This document shows, piece by piece, positions 27,388 through 34,935 of a DNA stretch of 64,000 nucleotides. Numbering within the stretch: the first letter of the stretch is position 1; each line of letters begins with the position of its first letter. This DNA is from Patescibacteria group bacterium (GTDB taxonomy: Bacteria; Patescibacteria; Paceibacteria; UBA9973; UBA2103), in the NCBI GenBank assembly GCA_004322365.1, contig SCTS01000002.1, positions 1 to 64,000 on the forward strand, in the 5' to 3' direction. The notes under the pieces were generated by a model. That model saw only the letters and a list, made by a program, of their open reading frames with translations. It was not told where the DNA came from and did not search any database. The position numbers and the translations under genes are program-made.

Positions 27388-28125
27388 CTATTGAGCGTTG
27401 GGTAGTTTTTGCAACAAATACACCTGTTCATGACATAGGTCAGGAAACACGGCCCCAACTATTTCTGCCATCGGCTGTACTATCCGTGCCAGAAATGGGA
27501 TCCGCCAAATAAAGGGAACATAGAGACCGTACGCGCGAACTCCAACGATAGAAAAATACTTACGCAGAGCAGTTTCGTATGTGGCGTAGGTATTCAAATG
27601 CTCACGACGCGCAGCGGCTTTATCAAGACGCGCGACAATGGAGTCGCGCCCAGCGAATCCACACAAAAAATATCCTCCCGGAACTAATTGTGTGGCGGCC
27701 CATTCCGCCTCTGTCTCAGTCTTGAGCGTAAGCTCCCCAACCCCGATCTCCATAGCCACCGTAAACCTCCTATTTGGTATAAATTCTTTGCGTACTTCAT
27801 AGCTAATCGCTGGATCGTCGGTAGCATCTTTTGCGACCGCTATCATGCCTTCCGCAATATCTATCCCGACAAGTTGGTCAAACACTTTAGGCATTCGCTC
27901 CTGAATAGAACGCAAAAGAATTCCATCAGCACAACCAATCTCAACAAGCGAACGCGGAGCTTCTGTGCGTTGAACCACTTCAGACAGAAGCTTCAATACT
28001 AGCTTGCGCCTCCGGGTAAAAAAGAACTGGATATAATTCGTCGCAACTTTAGGGTAGCGCCGACGAGAATAATTTTTGCTTTCCTCGTCGTAGAAGGTAG
28101 AGCTTCGTTTAAAACTTATATCCAT
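27388..28125 (-). CDS. SAM-dependent methyltransferase
   Basis: The 245-residue protein carries motif I SLVEIGCADGILLRSI and GIDIAEGMIAVAKD, with later motifs less clear (ATQLVPGGYFLCGFAGRD). The N-terminus (FYDEESKNYSRRRYPKVATN) is typical of small-molecule or polyprenol-linked-sugar methyltransferases. It is followed on its 5' side by a gap of about 107 bases in which I see no gene, the largest break in this stretch, so a promoter could lie there. Confidence 0.8.
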   Translation of the reverse strand: MDISFKRSSTFYDEESKNYSRRRYPKVATNYIQFFFTRRRKLVLKLLSEVVQRTEAPRSLVEIGCADGILLRSIQERMPKVFDQLVGIDIAEGMIAVAKDATDDPAISYEVRKEFIPNRRFTVAMEIGVGELTLKTETEAEWAATQLVPGGYFLCGFAGRDSIVARLDKAAARREHLNTYATYETALRKYFSIVGVRAYGLYVPFIWRIPFLARIVQPMAEIVGAVFPDLCHEQVYLLQKLPNAQ

Positions 28126-28232
28126 AAAAATCGCTTACTGTTATGTAGTTAGGTATGTAAGTATACTCCGCGCCTGCCCGTTCTACGAATACCGGGGCTG
28201 GGCTTTCGGTACCATGGGTTTTTAGACATACT

Positions 28233-29048
28233 CTAGATTTTTCTGAATTCTTTGCGACGGCGCCATAGAGCTCTGATAAGACGAACATGGTACACATGCC
28301 GGCTTAACTCAATCTTCAGTGGCATTTTCTTCCCCCTGCAGAACAGGCGAACCTTCACTAATTGCAACAAATAGAACAGTGACACGCGTGCGTGCCACCA
28401 AATGGTGTGGAAAAATTGTCGCCAGAACGATGCGCCGAGGACCTCCTGATTCACTTGTAGTTGAATATAGTAATCCATTTTTGATGGACTCGGACCTTGC
28501 GTACCGTCAACGGGTACATAGAGTGTGCCGACGACTTTCTCTGTCACGACACCCGGCTTGAGTTCAATACGCTCGTGCACTTTTTTTATAAAACGCTTCA
28601 CTGAAGCCTTAGCAAACAAACGCATGGATAGATTGGGATATGTGGTTGCGCACATGACCTCCTCCCCACCCACTACATACCTACGATATAGGGCGTACAC
28701 ACCCTCTGCCTGTGTCGTTGTGACACGGCGTATCTCATTTTCTAATTCCTTGGAAATATATTCATCTGAGTCGAGAAAGAAGAACCACGGCTCGCGCGAT
28801 GCGTCGAGTGTCTGATTTCGTACGGCACCAAAATCGGCGATGCGTCCCTCTGTATCGAGCAATAAGGGATTCTGATGTATCACCCGTGCACCGTATTGCT
28901 CGGCGATATTCAAAGTGTCGTCAGTCGAACCGCCATCGCAAATAACGATGTCACTAAAATTCTTGACGCTCTCAAGCGCACGCGCGATTGTATGCCCAGA
29001 ATTCTTCGTCAGAATCGCAACGGTGCATGGCACAGAATTGTTGTTCAT
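28233..29048 (-). CDS. Glycosyltransferase family 2, WaaE/KdtX-like
   Basis: The 271-residue protein has a GT-A domain. TVAILTKNSGHTIARALESV and DIVICDGGSTDDTLNIAEQY form the nucleotide site, and PWFFFLDSDEYISKELENEI supplies the DxD metal motif. The C-terminal part is basic and helical without clear membrane spans. The pattern resembles the WaaE/KdtX branch, which adds glucose to lipopolysaccharide core, but the substrate here is unknown. Its start overlaps the end of the upstream gene by four bases (ATGA), so the two are coupled. Confidence 0.88.
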   Translation of the reverse strand: MNNNSVPCTVAILTKNSGHTIARALESVKNFSDIVICDGGSTDDTLNIAEQYGARVIHQNPLLLDTEGRIADFGAVRNQTLDASREPWFFFLDSDEYISKELENEIRRVTTTQAEGVYALYRRYVVGGEEVMCATTYPNLSMRLFAKASVKRFIKKVHERIELKPGVVTEKVVGTLYVPVDGTQGPSPSKMDYYIQLQVNQEVLGASFWRQFFHTIWWHARVSLFYLLQLVKVRLFCRGKKMPLKIELSRHVYHVRLIRALWRRRKEFRKI

Positions 29049-30511
29049 ATTCGTTTGATCACCTCTTTTTTATTCAACAATGTTCCATATTTGCTGGCCG
29101 GAATCACTTTCACTTCGACAACTCCCTCACTATAACGAAGAGCTATAATTTTTCCAGTACGAACAGAATACCGCGGTAACAACAATACGATGCACTCCCG
29201 CACGAAGCACCACATACGCAGAACGGCTTCTCGGATGTATCCGCCACGGAGTGCGTACCAAGTGTGATTGACTGTTTCTCGGATTGAAAAAAGAAATGCG
29301 GGCGGAAGCGCCGGACATTTAAAGCTCCACCATACTGATCCCTCGAGTCCGTTGTCGTAAATACCTTCACTGAAGTTGCGCTTTTGCCATCGTGCGTTTA
29401 CAAGAACACGATGTGAGGAATTCGTGTCCGTAAATACTTCCGTCCCTTCGAAACGAAACGAGAAATCCTCTAAAGACGATGCACTGTCGAGTTTCGACTT
29501 GATATCACCGACACGCAGCATCCACGCGAGATGCGCTGTCCAAAATATCGCACACTGAAAATTCACCGGCGCACCGATGTGCGAGTGCAAATATCCATCA
29601 AAGAAGTGTCTCTGTGTTTGGAACAAAAGATTGTGGAGCGCAACAGTAGCCGTCGGCTCTTTTGAATGAGCGAGCGCATACGCATCGAAGCCGGCGGAGG
29701 CGACCTCATACGGAGACTGCCAGTACCAGCGTTTACATTCCATTCGTAAATCTTTTGTGCCGTCGGCCTTGTACATCGCAAGCAACGCCCGCTCACTTTT
29801 AAGTAAGCGTTCTTCAAAAGGCGTCGCGTCTATTCCTGTGGCGTCGAGTGAATACCGGATGAACGCTATGCAGCGCGACTGATAAAATGTTGTGATACCC
29901 TCGTACCCTTCGAAATTGCCATGCTCGCGCGCGTGCGGCATATAGAGAAAGAAGCCGTCAACAGTCATGTCGGAAAACGCCTGCTCGATACTCGCACGAA
30001 CTACATCATCGTATTCGTGCGTGCCCGCATAGTGCGCGTAGGATGCAAGACCGGTGAGTCCCCAGAGGCGCTGATTAGTGATCGATTTTTCCGCGGCAGC
30101 ATTCACGAGATAGCTTTCGACGACATCGCGCAGCCCTGCCGTATACTCTTCATGCTCTTCGTTTGTAAACGCGCTCTGGTGCAAACGGAGAAAGCGAGAT
30201 ATGGAGTCGACGCACGCGCCGGCGTCGATCACATTCTGCGACATGTTCATCGGGTTCATATGCCCCGGGTAAAAGACCTTTCCTGCTTTTGTGTCGGTCA
30301 CGAGAGTGAAGAGGTACGCGATAAGCTTCTTCCCTTTCTCAATCTCGCCGAGAGTTGAATAGAAATCGAGCAGGTAGCAGTTGCTTCCTGTATGCTCGAC
30401 ATGATGCTTGCCACAGCGTTGATGCTTCTCAAGATATGAAGTAGCGTCGCGAACGAGTGTACCTAAGGTGCTCACAGATGCCGAATGTTGACGCCTAGGT
30501 ATTTCCTTCAT
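29045..30511 (-). CDS. Unrecognised protein with alpha/alpha-toroid-like repeats
   Basis: From ATG 30511 the protein has 488 residues; the frame is open to 30532. I do not recognise a named family. Residues 20-350 are built of alternating helices with aromatic and His-rich loops (HHVEHTGSNCYLLDFYSTLG, QNVIDAGACVDSISRFLRLH, RLWGLTGLASYAHYAG), reminiscent of (alpha/alpha)6 glycosidases, lyases or epimerases. The C-terminal 130 residues look beta-rich, as in heparinase-like lyases. No signal peptide is seen. A glycan-modifying role is inferred from its coupling to the GT2 gene. Confidence 0.6.
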   Translation of the reverse strand: MKEIPRRQHSASVSTLGTLVRDATSYLEKHQRCGKHHVEHTGSNCYLLDFYSTLGEIEKGKKLIAYLFTLVTDTKAGKVFYPGHMNPMNMSQNVIDAGACVDSISRFLRLHQSAFTNEEHEEYTAGLRDVVESYLVNAAAEKSITNQRLWGLTGLASYAHYAGTHEYDDVVRASIEQAFSDMTVDGFFLYMPHAREHGNFEGYEGITTFYQSRCIAFIRYSLDATGIDATPFEERLLKSERALLAMYKADGTKDLRMECKRWYWQSPYEVASAGFDAYALAHSKEPTATVALHNLLFQTQRHFFDGYLHSHIGAPVNFQCAIFWTAHLAWMLRVGDIKSKLDSASSLEDFSFRFEGTEVFTDTNSSHRVLVNARWQKRNFSEGIYDNGLEGSVWWSFKCPALPPAFLFSIRETVNHTWYALRGGYIREAVLRMWCFVRECIVLLLPRYSVRTGKIIALRYSEGVVEVKVIPASKYGTLLNKKEVIKRI

Positions 30512-30574
30512 ACTACGGAAGAATAGCGTCAATGAGCATCGAGAGCGAGTGCTCGTTGGGAACTAAGATAAAGG

Positions 30575-30580
30575 TATACT
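30575..30580 (+). promoter_or_regulatory. Possible -10 element of a leaderless mRNA
   Basis: TATACT lies only seven bases before ATG 30587, so transcription would start at or next to the start codon. A good -35 at the usual spacing is not visible. The alternative start ATG 30599 would give a 12-base leader. Confidence 0.35.
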
Positions 30581-30586
30581 ACTTTT

Positions 30587-30883
30587 ATGAGAAACATCAT
30601 GCAGTGGCAACAGGCCCTCAAGACGGCGGCAGAGCAGAAATTTCCCAATAGCGGATGGTCGCACACTGACCGTCTTGCTTCGGTACGAAGACAACTCGAG
30701 GATGTTGAGGCTTCGCTCAAAGTGGAGAGTGGGGAATTACAAAGCGACGACCATGCACACCAAGACCCAAATCACCGAATTGGTGCACTGATTGCCGACA
30801 TCTTAATTCTCGCCGAAGAACGGAACGCCGATATTGAAAACGAGCTTGAAAAAGTACTCGCGTGGTTTGAAAAGCGCGACTAG
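30587..30883 (+). CDS. Small MazG-like nucleotide pyrophosphohydrolase
   Basis: This 98-residue all-helical protein resembles compact MazG/dUTPase-superfamily pyrophosphohydrolases: helix 2 LASVRRQLEDVEASLKVESG with spaced acidic residues, and RIGALIADILILAEERNADI matching the MazG second metal-binding helix with its conserved Asp. Typical members hydrolyse non-canonical NTPs or alarmones. It is the only rightward gene in a long leftward stretch. It ends by sharing a CTAG with the opposite gene: both stop codons are TAG in the same four bases. Confidence 0.65.
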   Translation: MRNIMQWQQALKTAAEQKFPNSGWSHTDRLASVRRQLEDVEASLKVESGELQSDDHAHQDPNHRIGALIADILILAEERNADIENELEKVLAWFEKRD

Positions 30884-31875
30884 AGCGAGACGCGCCTTCC
30901 CTCTCGGGCTGAAATTCGCATCGCTTCCAAAACACTCGCTTGGCGGATGATACGGTCGTACATTTCTTCAAGCTGTTTTGTATTCTGTGCGACAACAGCT
31001 TGGCAAAAGAAATCAAAACTAAGAGCGAATTGATTTGCTGTTGGGATTTCTAAACTCATGCGTGTGTCTTTGGCACCATCGTTGGTGATGAGTTCGACAA
31101 TCGGTGCCATCGTAGGCGGTATAGCAAATGCGCGACTCGTTCGCACCATTCCTTTGGAACCCCAAACCGAATAGGTATTTTGATAGAGGTGATCAAAACC
31201 AAATGACATCAGTGCAGTCCCCTTTTCGAATTCAAGAAATGCAGAACCTTTGATATCCACATCCTGGCCATCCTGTGCAAGCGTGCAAGTAACGGCAACT
31301 GGTTCCTGTTGCATTATTTTTCGTGCCATGAAAACCGTATAGCAACCCGCATCGTTGAGAGCACCACCCTTCAAATCCGCGCTATAGCGAATATCACCAG
31401 ACGGGAACGGTGGGAATCCGTACGCACCATTCCACACATGTGGTGTGCCGATTTTCCCTTCTGCAATGAGCGATAGAATTGTCGCGTGTTGTGGATGGAA
31501 CTCGGGAACGAAATTCTCATACAATGCAACACCTTTTTCTCGACAAGCATTAACCATACGCTGTGCCGATTCTAGACTATAGGTAATCGACTTCTCGCAG
31601 ATGATGTGTTTCCCAGACTGCGCCGTTTTTAGTACCCATTCCTCCTGAAGTCCCACAGGAAGTGGAATATATATGACATCGATATCGTCGCGCGCAATCA
31701 AGGAATCATAGGTCTCGGCTTCTACTCCGTGGCGCACTGCCCACTCCTCTGCCTTGCTCTTCTCGCGACTAGCTATCGCGACCAGCTCGATATCGGGAAG
31801 GGATTTGAATGCTGGTATCGCGTATTTTTCCGCGATGTTAGCACAACCTAGAATACCGACACGGATTTTTTTCAT
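30880..31875 (-). CDS. Gfo/Idh/MocA-family oxidoreductase, probable sugar 3-ketoreductase
   Basis: From ATG 31875 the protein has 331 residues. The N-terminal Rossmann domain shows RVGILGCANIAEKYAIPAF and the catalytic-lysine motif HIICEKSITYSLESAQRMVN (usually EKP; here EKS). The C-terminal alpha/beta domain has the family's GGALNDAGCYTVF signature. In 2,6-dideoxysugar pathways a member of this family reduces the 3-keto group just after the 2,3-dehydratase, and the dehydratase-like gene is directly upstream with an ATGA overlap. This makes NDP-sugar 3-ketoreductase the best guess. Confidence 0.85.
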   Translation of the reverse strand: MKKIRVGILGCANIAEKYAIPAFKSLPDIELVAIASREKSKAEEWAVRHGVEAETYDSLIARDDIDVIYIPLPVGLQEEWVLKTAQSGKHIICEKSITYSLESAQRMVNACREKGVALYENFVPEFHPQHATILSLIAEGKIGTPHVWNGAYGFPPFPSGDIRYSADLKGGALNDAGCYTVFMARKIMQQEPVAVTCTLAQDGQDVDIKGSAFLEFEKGTALMSFGFDHLYQNTYSVWGSKGMVRTSRAFAIPPTMAPIVELITNDGAKDTRMSLEIPTANQFALSFDFFCQAVVAQNTKQLEEMYDRIIRQASVLEAMRISAREGRRVSL

Positions 31876-32510
31876 AACAAAGCGCATACATTACGCGCGA
31901 GAGAATTAACCGTCGTATCAACGCGCAAGAGTTTCTTAATCTCGGGGAGTGTGAGCCAAATGTAATCTTCAGTAACGGGCACTTCTTCCGATTCGTCCAC
32001 CTCCACAAGCATTGAACGGTTCACCTTATGAAAAAACCGACCGCCGTCTTCGACGCCCAAAACTGATGCAATGAGTCTTCCTTTCGTCCCGTCAAAATAT
32101 TCAGCAAGTCGTGGACGCTTTCCTCCATGCGCTTGCGCCAGATTGCCTTCGGAAACCTGACATGCCGGCGATATCTGCACATTGTTGATATTCCCCGGCT
32201 CAAATTTTGCATAGAAAAGATACTTTGTGACACCGTCTTTCTTTTGCACTAACACGCCTGAAATGCCGACCTCTTCCTGTTTCAACATCGGCTGACTCCA
32301 CGACGGCACTTCCCTGTCCGACGCACCTGTTATCTTTACGCCAATAATCGAGAAAAATTTTCCTGACTCATGCGTGATATTCCCACTTACAGGATCTGTT
32401 TTCCAACCCTGCACATCATTTACCCCGACCGCTTCCACGGTGACTGGGTACGAATCCTGCTTTTCTTTGAGCCACGCGAGAATGGGATTTATATCAACGT
32501 CTTCATTCAT
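31872..32510 (-). CDS. NDP-hexose 2,3-dehydratase family protein, half-size
   Basis: The family (TylX3, EvaA) removes water from NDP-4-keto-6-deoxyhexose at C2/C3 on the way to 2,6-dideoxysugars. Known enzymes are about 450-470 residues with two homologous halves; this protein is 212 residues with one half only. Visible family features are NPILAWLKEKQD, VGVNDVQGWKTDPVSGNITH, SWSQPMLKQEEVGISGVLVQ, LFYAKFEPGNINNVQISPAC and YIWLTLPEIKKLLR. It may act as a homodimer. The start codon abuts the left terminal repeat of the GIY-YIG element, so its leader is entirely made of that element. Confidence 0.85.
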   Translation of the reverse strand: MNEDVDINPILAWLKEKQDSYPVTVEAVGVNDVQGWKTDPVSGNITHESGKFFSIIGVKITGASDREVPSWSQPMLKQEEVGISGVLVQKKDGVTKYLFYAKFEPGNINNVQISPACQVSEGNLAQAHGGKRPRLAEYFDGTKGRLIASVLGVEDGGRFFHKVNRSMLVEVDESEEVPVTEDYIWLTLPEIKKLLRVDTTVNSLARNVCALL

Positions 32511-32823
32511 ACCCCCACACCTTTTATCTCATAAAATGCTTCTTGAAATCCTCCTTTTGAGTTGCCCGAGCGCTTTCCCATCTTTCTTGAGAGAAAATTC
32601 TCTACCTCTTGCATCTCGTTCTGAAGTGTAAGCCTCATAATAACAGAGCTCAAAGGGTCGGCGAGGCTTGGTAGATTTGACCGCTCCGCCATTGTGTTCG
32701 GAAAGTCTTCGACGCAAATCATTTGTCGATCCAACGTATAACTTTTCATCCTTGAGGCTTTTAAGCACATATACGTAATACATAGCGAATGGGTGGAGCC
32801 AATGAGATAAAAGGTGTGGGGGT
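32511..32823. mobile_element. 313-bp element: GIY-YIG gene bounded by perfect 22-bp terminal inverted repeats
   Basis: ACCCCCACACC followed by TTTTATCTCAT at 32511-32532 is repeated exactly in inverse at 32802-32823. The enclosed sequence is just the GIY-YIG gene. The left end abuts the start codon of the 2,3-dehydratase gene, and the right end overlaps the TGA stop of the methyltransferase gene, so the element exactly fills the intergenic space. The ACCCCCACACC core is shared with the element at 18261-18372 and the short copy at 34911-34935. Confidence 0.65.
32529..32783 (-). CDS. Small GIY-YIG nuclease (YhbQ/UPF0213-like)
   Basis: The 84-residue protein is a complete single GIY-YIG domain. 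MYYVYVLKSLKDEKLYVGST carries the modified GIY...YIG core (YYV...YVG). The catalytic Arg lies in DLRRRLSEHNGG. The conserved Glu is in CYYEAYTSERDARGREFSLK. It ends in KRRISRSIL. Free-standing members of this type are numerous in Parcubacteria; some relatives act in DNA repair and others are homing or transposon nucleases. Here its TGA lies inside the left inverted repeat, and the start lies 18 bases from the right repeat. That argues the gene is cargo or driver of a mobile unit. Confidence 0.9.
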   Translation of the reverse strand: MYYVYVLKSLKDEKLYVGSTNDLRRRLSEHNGGAVKSTKPRRPFELCYYEAYTSERDARGREFSLKKDGKALGQLKRRISRSIL

Positions 32824-34052
32824 CATACAATTTCAACACTAGGGATAGGGATAATAAATTTGGCACCGCGTGCACGCAATTCTTTTTCTTTTTCGAGAAT
32901 GAAGTCACGGTAATTCCACGCAAGCAATAACACGTAGTCCGGCGTCTCGGTCTTTAGTATATCGGGAGAAACGACTGGAATATGACTCCCTGGTGTAAGG
33001 AGTCCAATTTTGTACGGAGTTGTATCAGTAACATACTCAACATCATCTTGAGTAAAGCCACAAAAATTTAAAAGAGTGTTGCCTTTGGCTGGTGCGCCAT
33101 AAGCAACCACCTTCTTCTTTTCTCTCTGCATTCCTCGCACGAGCGACACGAGCTTCTCTTTGATTGCCTCTGCGTCTTTCTGGAAATCAGCAAATCGCGC
33201 GAGTGAGTGAAGTCCTGCTTTCTCTTCAAGTGCGAAAAGTTCATGCACAGAATTTTCAATCGGTAATCCGGACGCCTTGCGAGCAAAGACACGAATAGAC
33301 CCACCATGCGTCGGCATGCGTCGCACATCAAAAACTTCCATACCAAACCGACCAAATAAGTGCTGTAGAGGTTTCACGCTGTAATAGCACAGATGCTCAT
33401 GATAAACCGTATCAAATTCCCCATGCTCCACGAGGTCTAGTAAATAGTGCGACTCCGAAACGAATACGCCGTCATCAGTAAGAAGATCTTTTACCCCTTG
33501 CACAATTTCATCAAGATCGTCTATGTGCGCAAAAACATTGTTCGCGGAAATGACTTTTGCCTTGCCCTTTGTCTCAACTATTTTTTTCGCCATTTCAATG
33601 GTAAAAAAACCGTCCTCAGTTTCGATTCCTTTTGCACGCGCAGCTTCGGCAACATTCGCCGACGGTTCAATACCGAGCACTCGATTTGTACCAATGAAAT
33701 TTTGTAACAAAATGCCATCATTGCTACCAATATCAACAACGAGGTCGTCTGGCGCCACATGTTCACTTTTTAAATCATTCGCATACGAACGAAAATGGTC
33801 AACGAGCGGTTTAGAAGCAGAGGAAAAATACGCATACTCACCGTGAAAAAGTTCGTCTTCCGCAACTACATCGAGAAGTTGAACCAGGTTGCAGGTACCG
33901 CAAAAATACACATCTAAGGGGTATCGTTTTTCGTCTTTGATATGTTCGGCATCAGTAAAATTATCAACTGGCGGATGCTCGCCAAGCGAGAGAATGCGCG
34001 TGAGACTAGAGCCTTTGCACACACGACAGATATCATTACGAAGATGGCTCAT
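32823..34052 (-). CDS. NDP-sugar C-methyltransferase, TylC3/NovU-like
   Basis: The 409-residue protein has the three-part layout of sugar C-3/C-5 methyltransferases. First comes an N-terminal zinc-binding domain (CRVCKGSS, then FCGTCNLVQ, with SLGEHPPVDNF). Next is a SAM domain with motif I LVVDIGSNDGILLQNFIGTN, then SANNVFAHIDDLDEIVQGVK and SESHYLLDLVEHGEFDTVYH with EHLCYYSV. Last is the C-terminal domain VVAYGAPAKGNTLLNFCG ending in LLAWNYRDFILEKEKELRAR. Such enzymes methylate keto-sugars, for example at C-3 in mycarose synthesis. Placement between the RmlD-like and the 2,3-dehydratase genes supports a branched 2,6-dideoxyhexose. The stop codon overlaps the GIY-YIG element. Confidence 0.9.
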   Translation of the reverse strand: MSHLRNDICRVCKGSSLTRILSLGEHPPVDNFTDAEHIKDEKRYPLDVYFCGTCNLVQLLDVVAEDELFHGEYAYFSSASKPLVDHFRSYANDLKSEHVAPDDLVVDIGSNDGILLQNFIGTNRVLGIEPSANVAEAARAKGIETEDGFFTIEMAKKIVETKGKAKVISANNVFAHIDDLDEIVQGVKDLLTDDGVFVSESHYLLDLVEHGEFDTVYHEHLCYYSVKPLQHLFGRFGMEVFDVRRMPTHGGSIRVFARKASGLPIENSVHELFALEEKAGLHSLARFADFQKDAEAIKEKLVSLVRGMQREKKKVVAYGAPAKGNTLLNFCGFTQDDVEYVTDTTPYKIGLLTPGSHIPVVSPDILKTETPDYVLLLAWNYRDFILEKEKELRARGAKFIIPIPSVEIV

Positions 34053-34076
34053 AGCACGCAGTATACCGAACGACTG

Positions 34077-34910
34077 TTATACCTTCCATTCCTCGGACAC
34101 ATACTCAGCAAGTGCCTCTTGCCACGGTCGGAGAGCTACCCGTTTTGAGGAAATAGATTCATTTGTTGGAAGCGTTGTGCTGGATGCGAAGTAACTTCGA
34201 TCGACGGCACGCACGTGTGCGTCTGGCTTTACGTGGGTAGCCATTGCAGTAGCGAGGTCAAAGCGCGTAGCGGTACCAGCATTTGCAATGTGAAATATGC
34301 CCCGCTCGCCTTTTTCGAGCAGGTCTTTAATCGTTGCAACAAAATCTTTCCCGTATGTTGGCGAACCGTGCACATCGTAGAGAGCGGTGACCTCTGTGCC
34401 CGACCGCAATTGTTTCAGGACTTTTCCGTAAAACTTATTGTCTCGATCAGAACCACCACCAAATACCCACGCGGTGCGAGCGATGATGTACGACTCTACA
34501 AGTGATGCGACGATGAGCTCGCTCATGTATTTAGTGCGGCCGTAGTGCGTCTGCGGATCTGGCGCGTCATCTTCAGTGTACGGACCTTTTTTGTGCCCGT
34601 CGAAAACACGCGAACTCGAAGCGAGAACCATGGTCGCGCCAACTGATGTGGCAGCTTGCGCCACATTGTACGTACCGCGCACATTAAGCTCGTAGGCATA
34701 CAGGGGATCCTGTTCTGTTTTCACCATGTCAGTTGCGCCTGCGAGGTGAATGATCGCGCTTGGATTGTTTTTTTTGACGAACTCCATGACTGCATCCGCA
34801 TCAAGAATATCGAGTGTTGTTTGGTCTGGACGATAGCCGAAATCTACATACGAACCGATCATTCCGCCGGCACCAATGGTAAGAACTTTTTCGAAATCAA
34901 AAGAGTTCAT
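34077..34910 (-). CDS. RmlD-like SDR, probable dTDP-4-keto-sugar reductase
   Basis: From ATG 34910 the protein has 277 residues, the usual length for RmlD-type reductases. It shows the Rossmann motif LTIGAGGMIGSYVDFGYRP, IIHLAGATDMVKTEQDP, the catalytic THYGRTKYMSELIVAS (YxxxK), TAWVFGGGSDRDNKFYGKVL and YDVHGSPTYGKDF, all matching RmlD spacing. The likely role is final 4-keto reduction of the deoxysugar made by RmlA/RmlB and the modifying enzymes downstream. The open frame to 35078 overlaps rmlA and is not used. Confidence 0.88.
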   Translation of the reverse strand: MNSFDFEKVLTIGAGGMIGSYVDFGYRPDQTTLDILDADAVMEFVKKNNPSAIIHLAGATDMVKTEQDPLYAYELNVRGTYNVAQAATSVGATMVLASSSRVFDGHKKGPYTEDDAPDPQTHYGRTKYMSELIVASLVESYIIARTAWVFGGGSDRDNKFYGKVLKQLRSGTEVTALYDVHGSPTYGKDFVATIKDLLEKGERGIFHIANAGTATRFDLATAMATHVKPDAHVRAVDRSYFASSTTLPTNESISSKRVALRPWQEALAEYVSEEWKV

Positions 34911-34935
34911 AGAGATGAAAGGTGTGGGGGGGTCA
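34911..34935. repeat. Short copy of the GIY-YIG element end between rmlA and the RmlD-like gene
   Basis: On the minus strand the rmlA TGA is followed by CCCCCCCACACC and TTTCATCTCT, then the ATG of the next gene. This matches the end of the element at 32802-32825 (TGA, CCCCCACACC, TTTTATCTCAT) including the overlap with a stop codon. Only one arm is present, so it may be an empty or target site, or a solo remnant. Confidence 0.5.

Noticed and set aside
32507..32923. 138-residue frame overlapping the GIY-YIG gene in another phase
   Set aside because: It overlaps the complete GIY-YIG domain and the methyltransferase 3' end, and shows no domain of its own.
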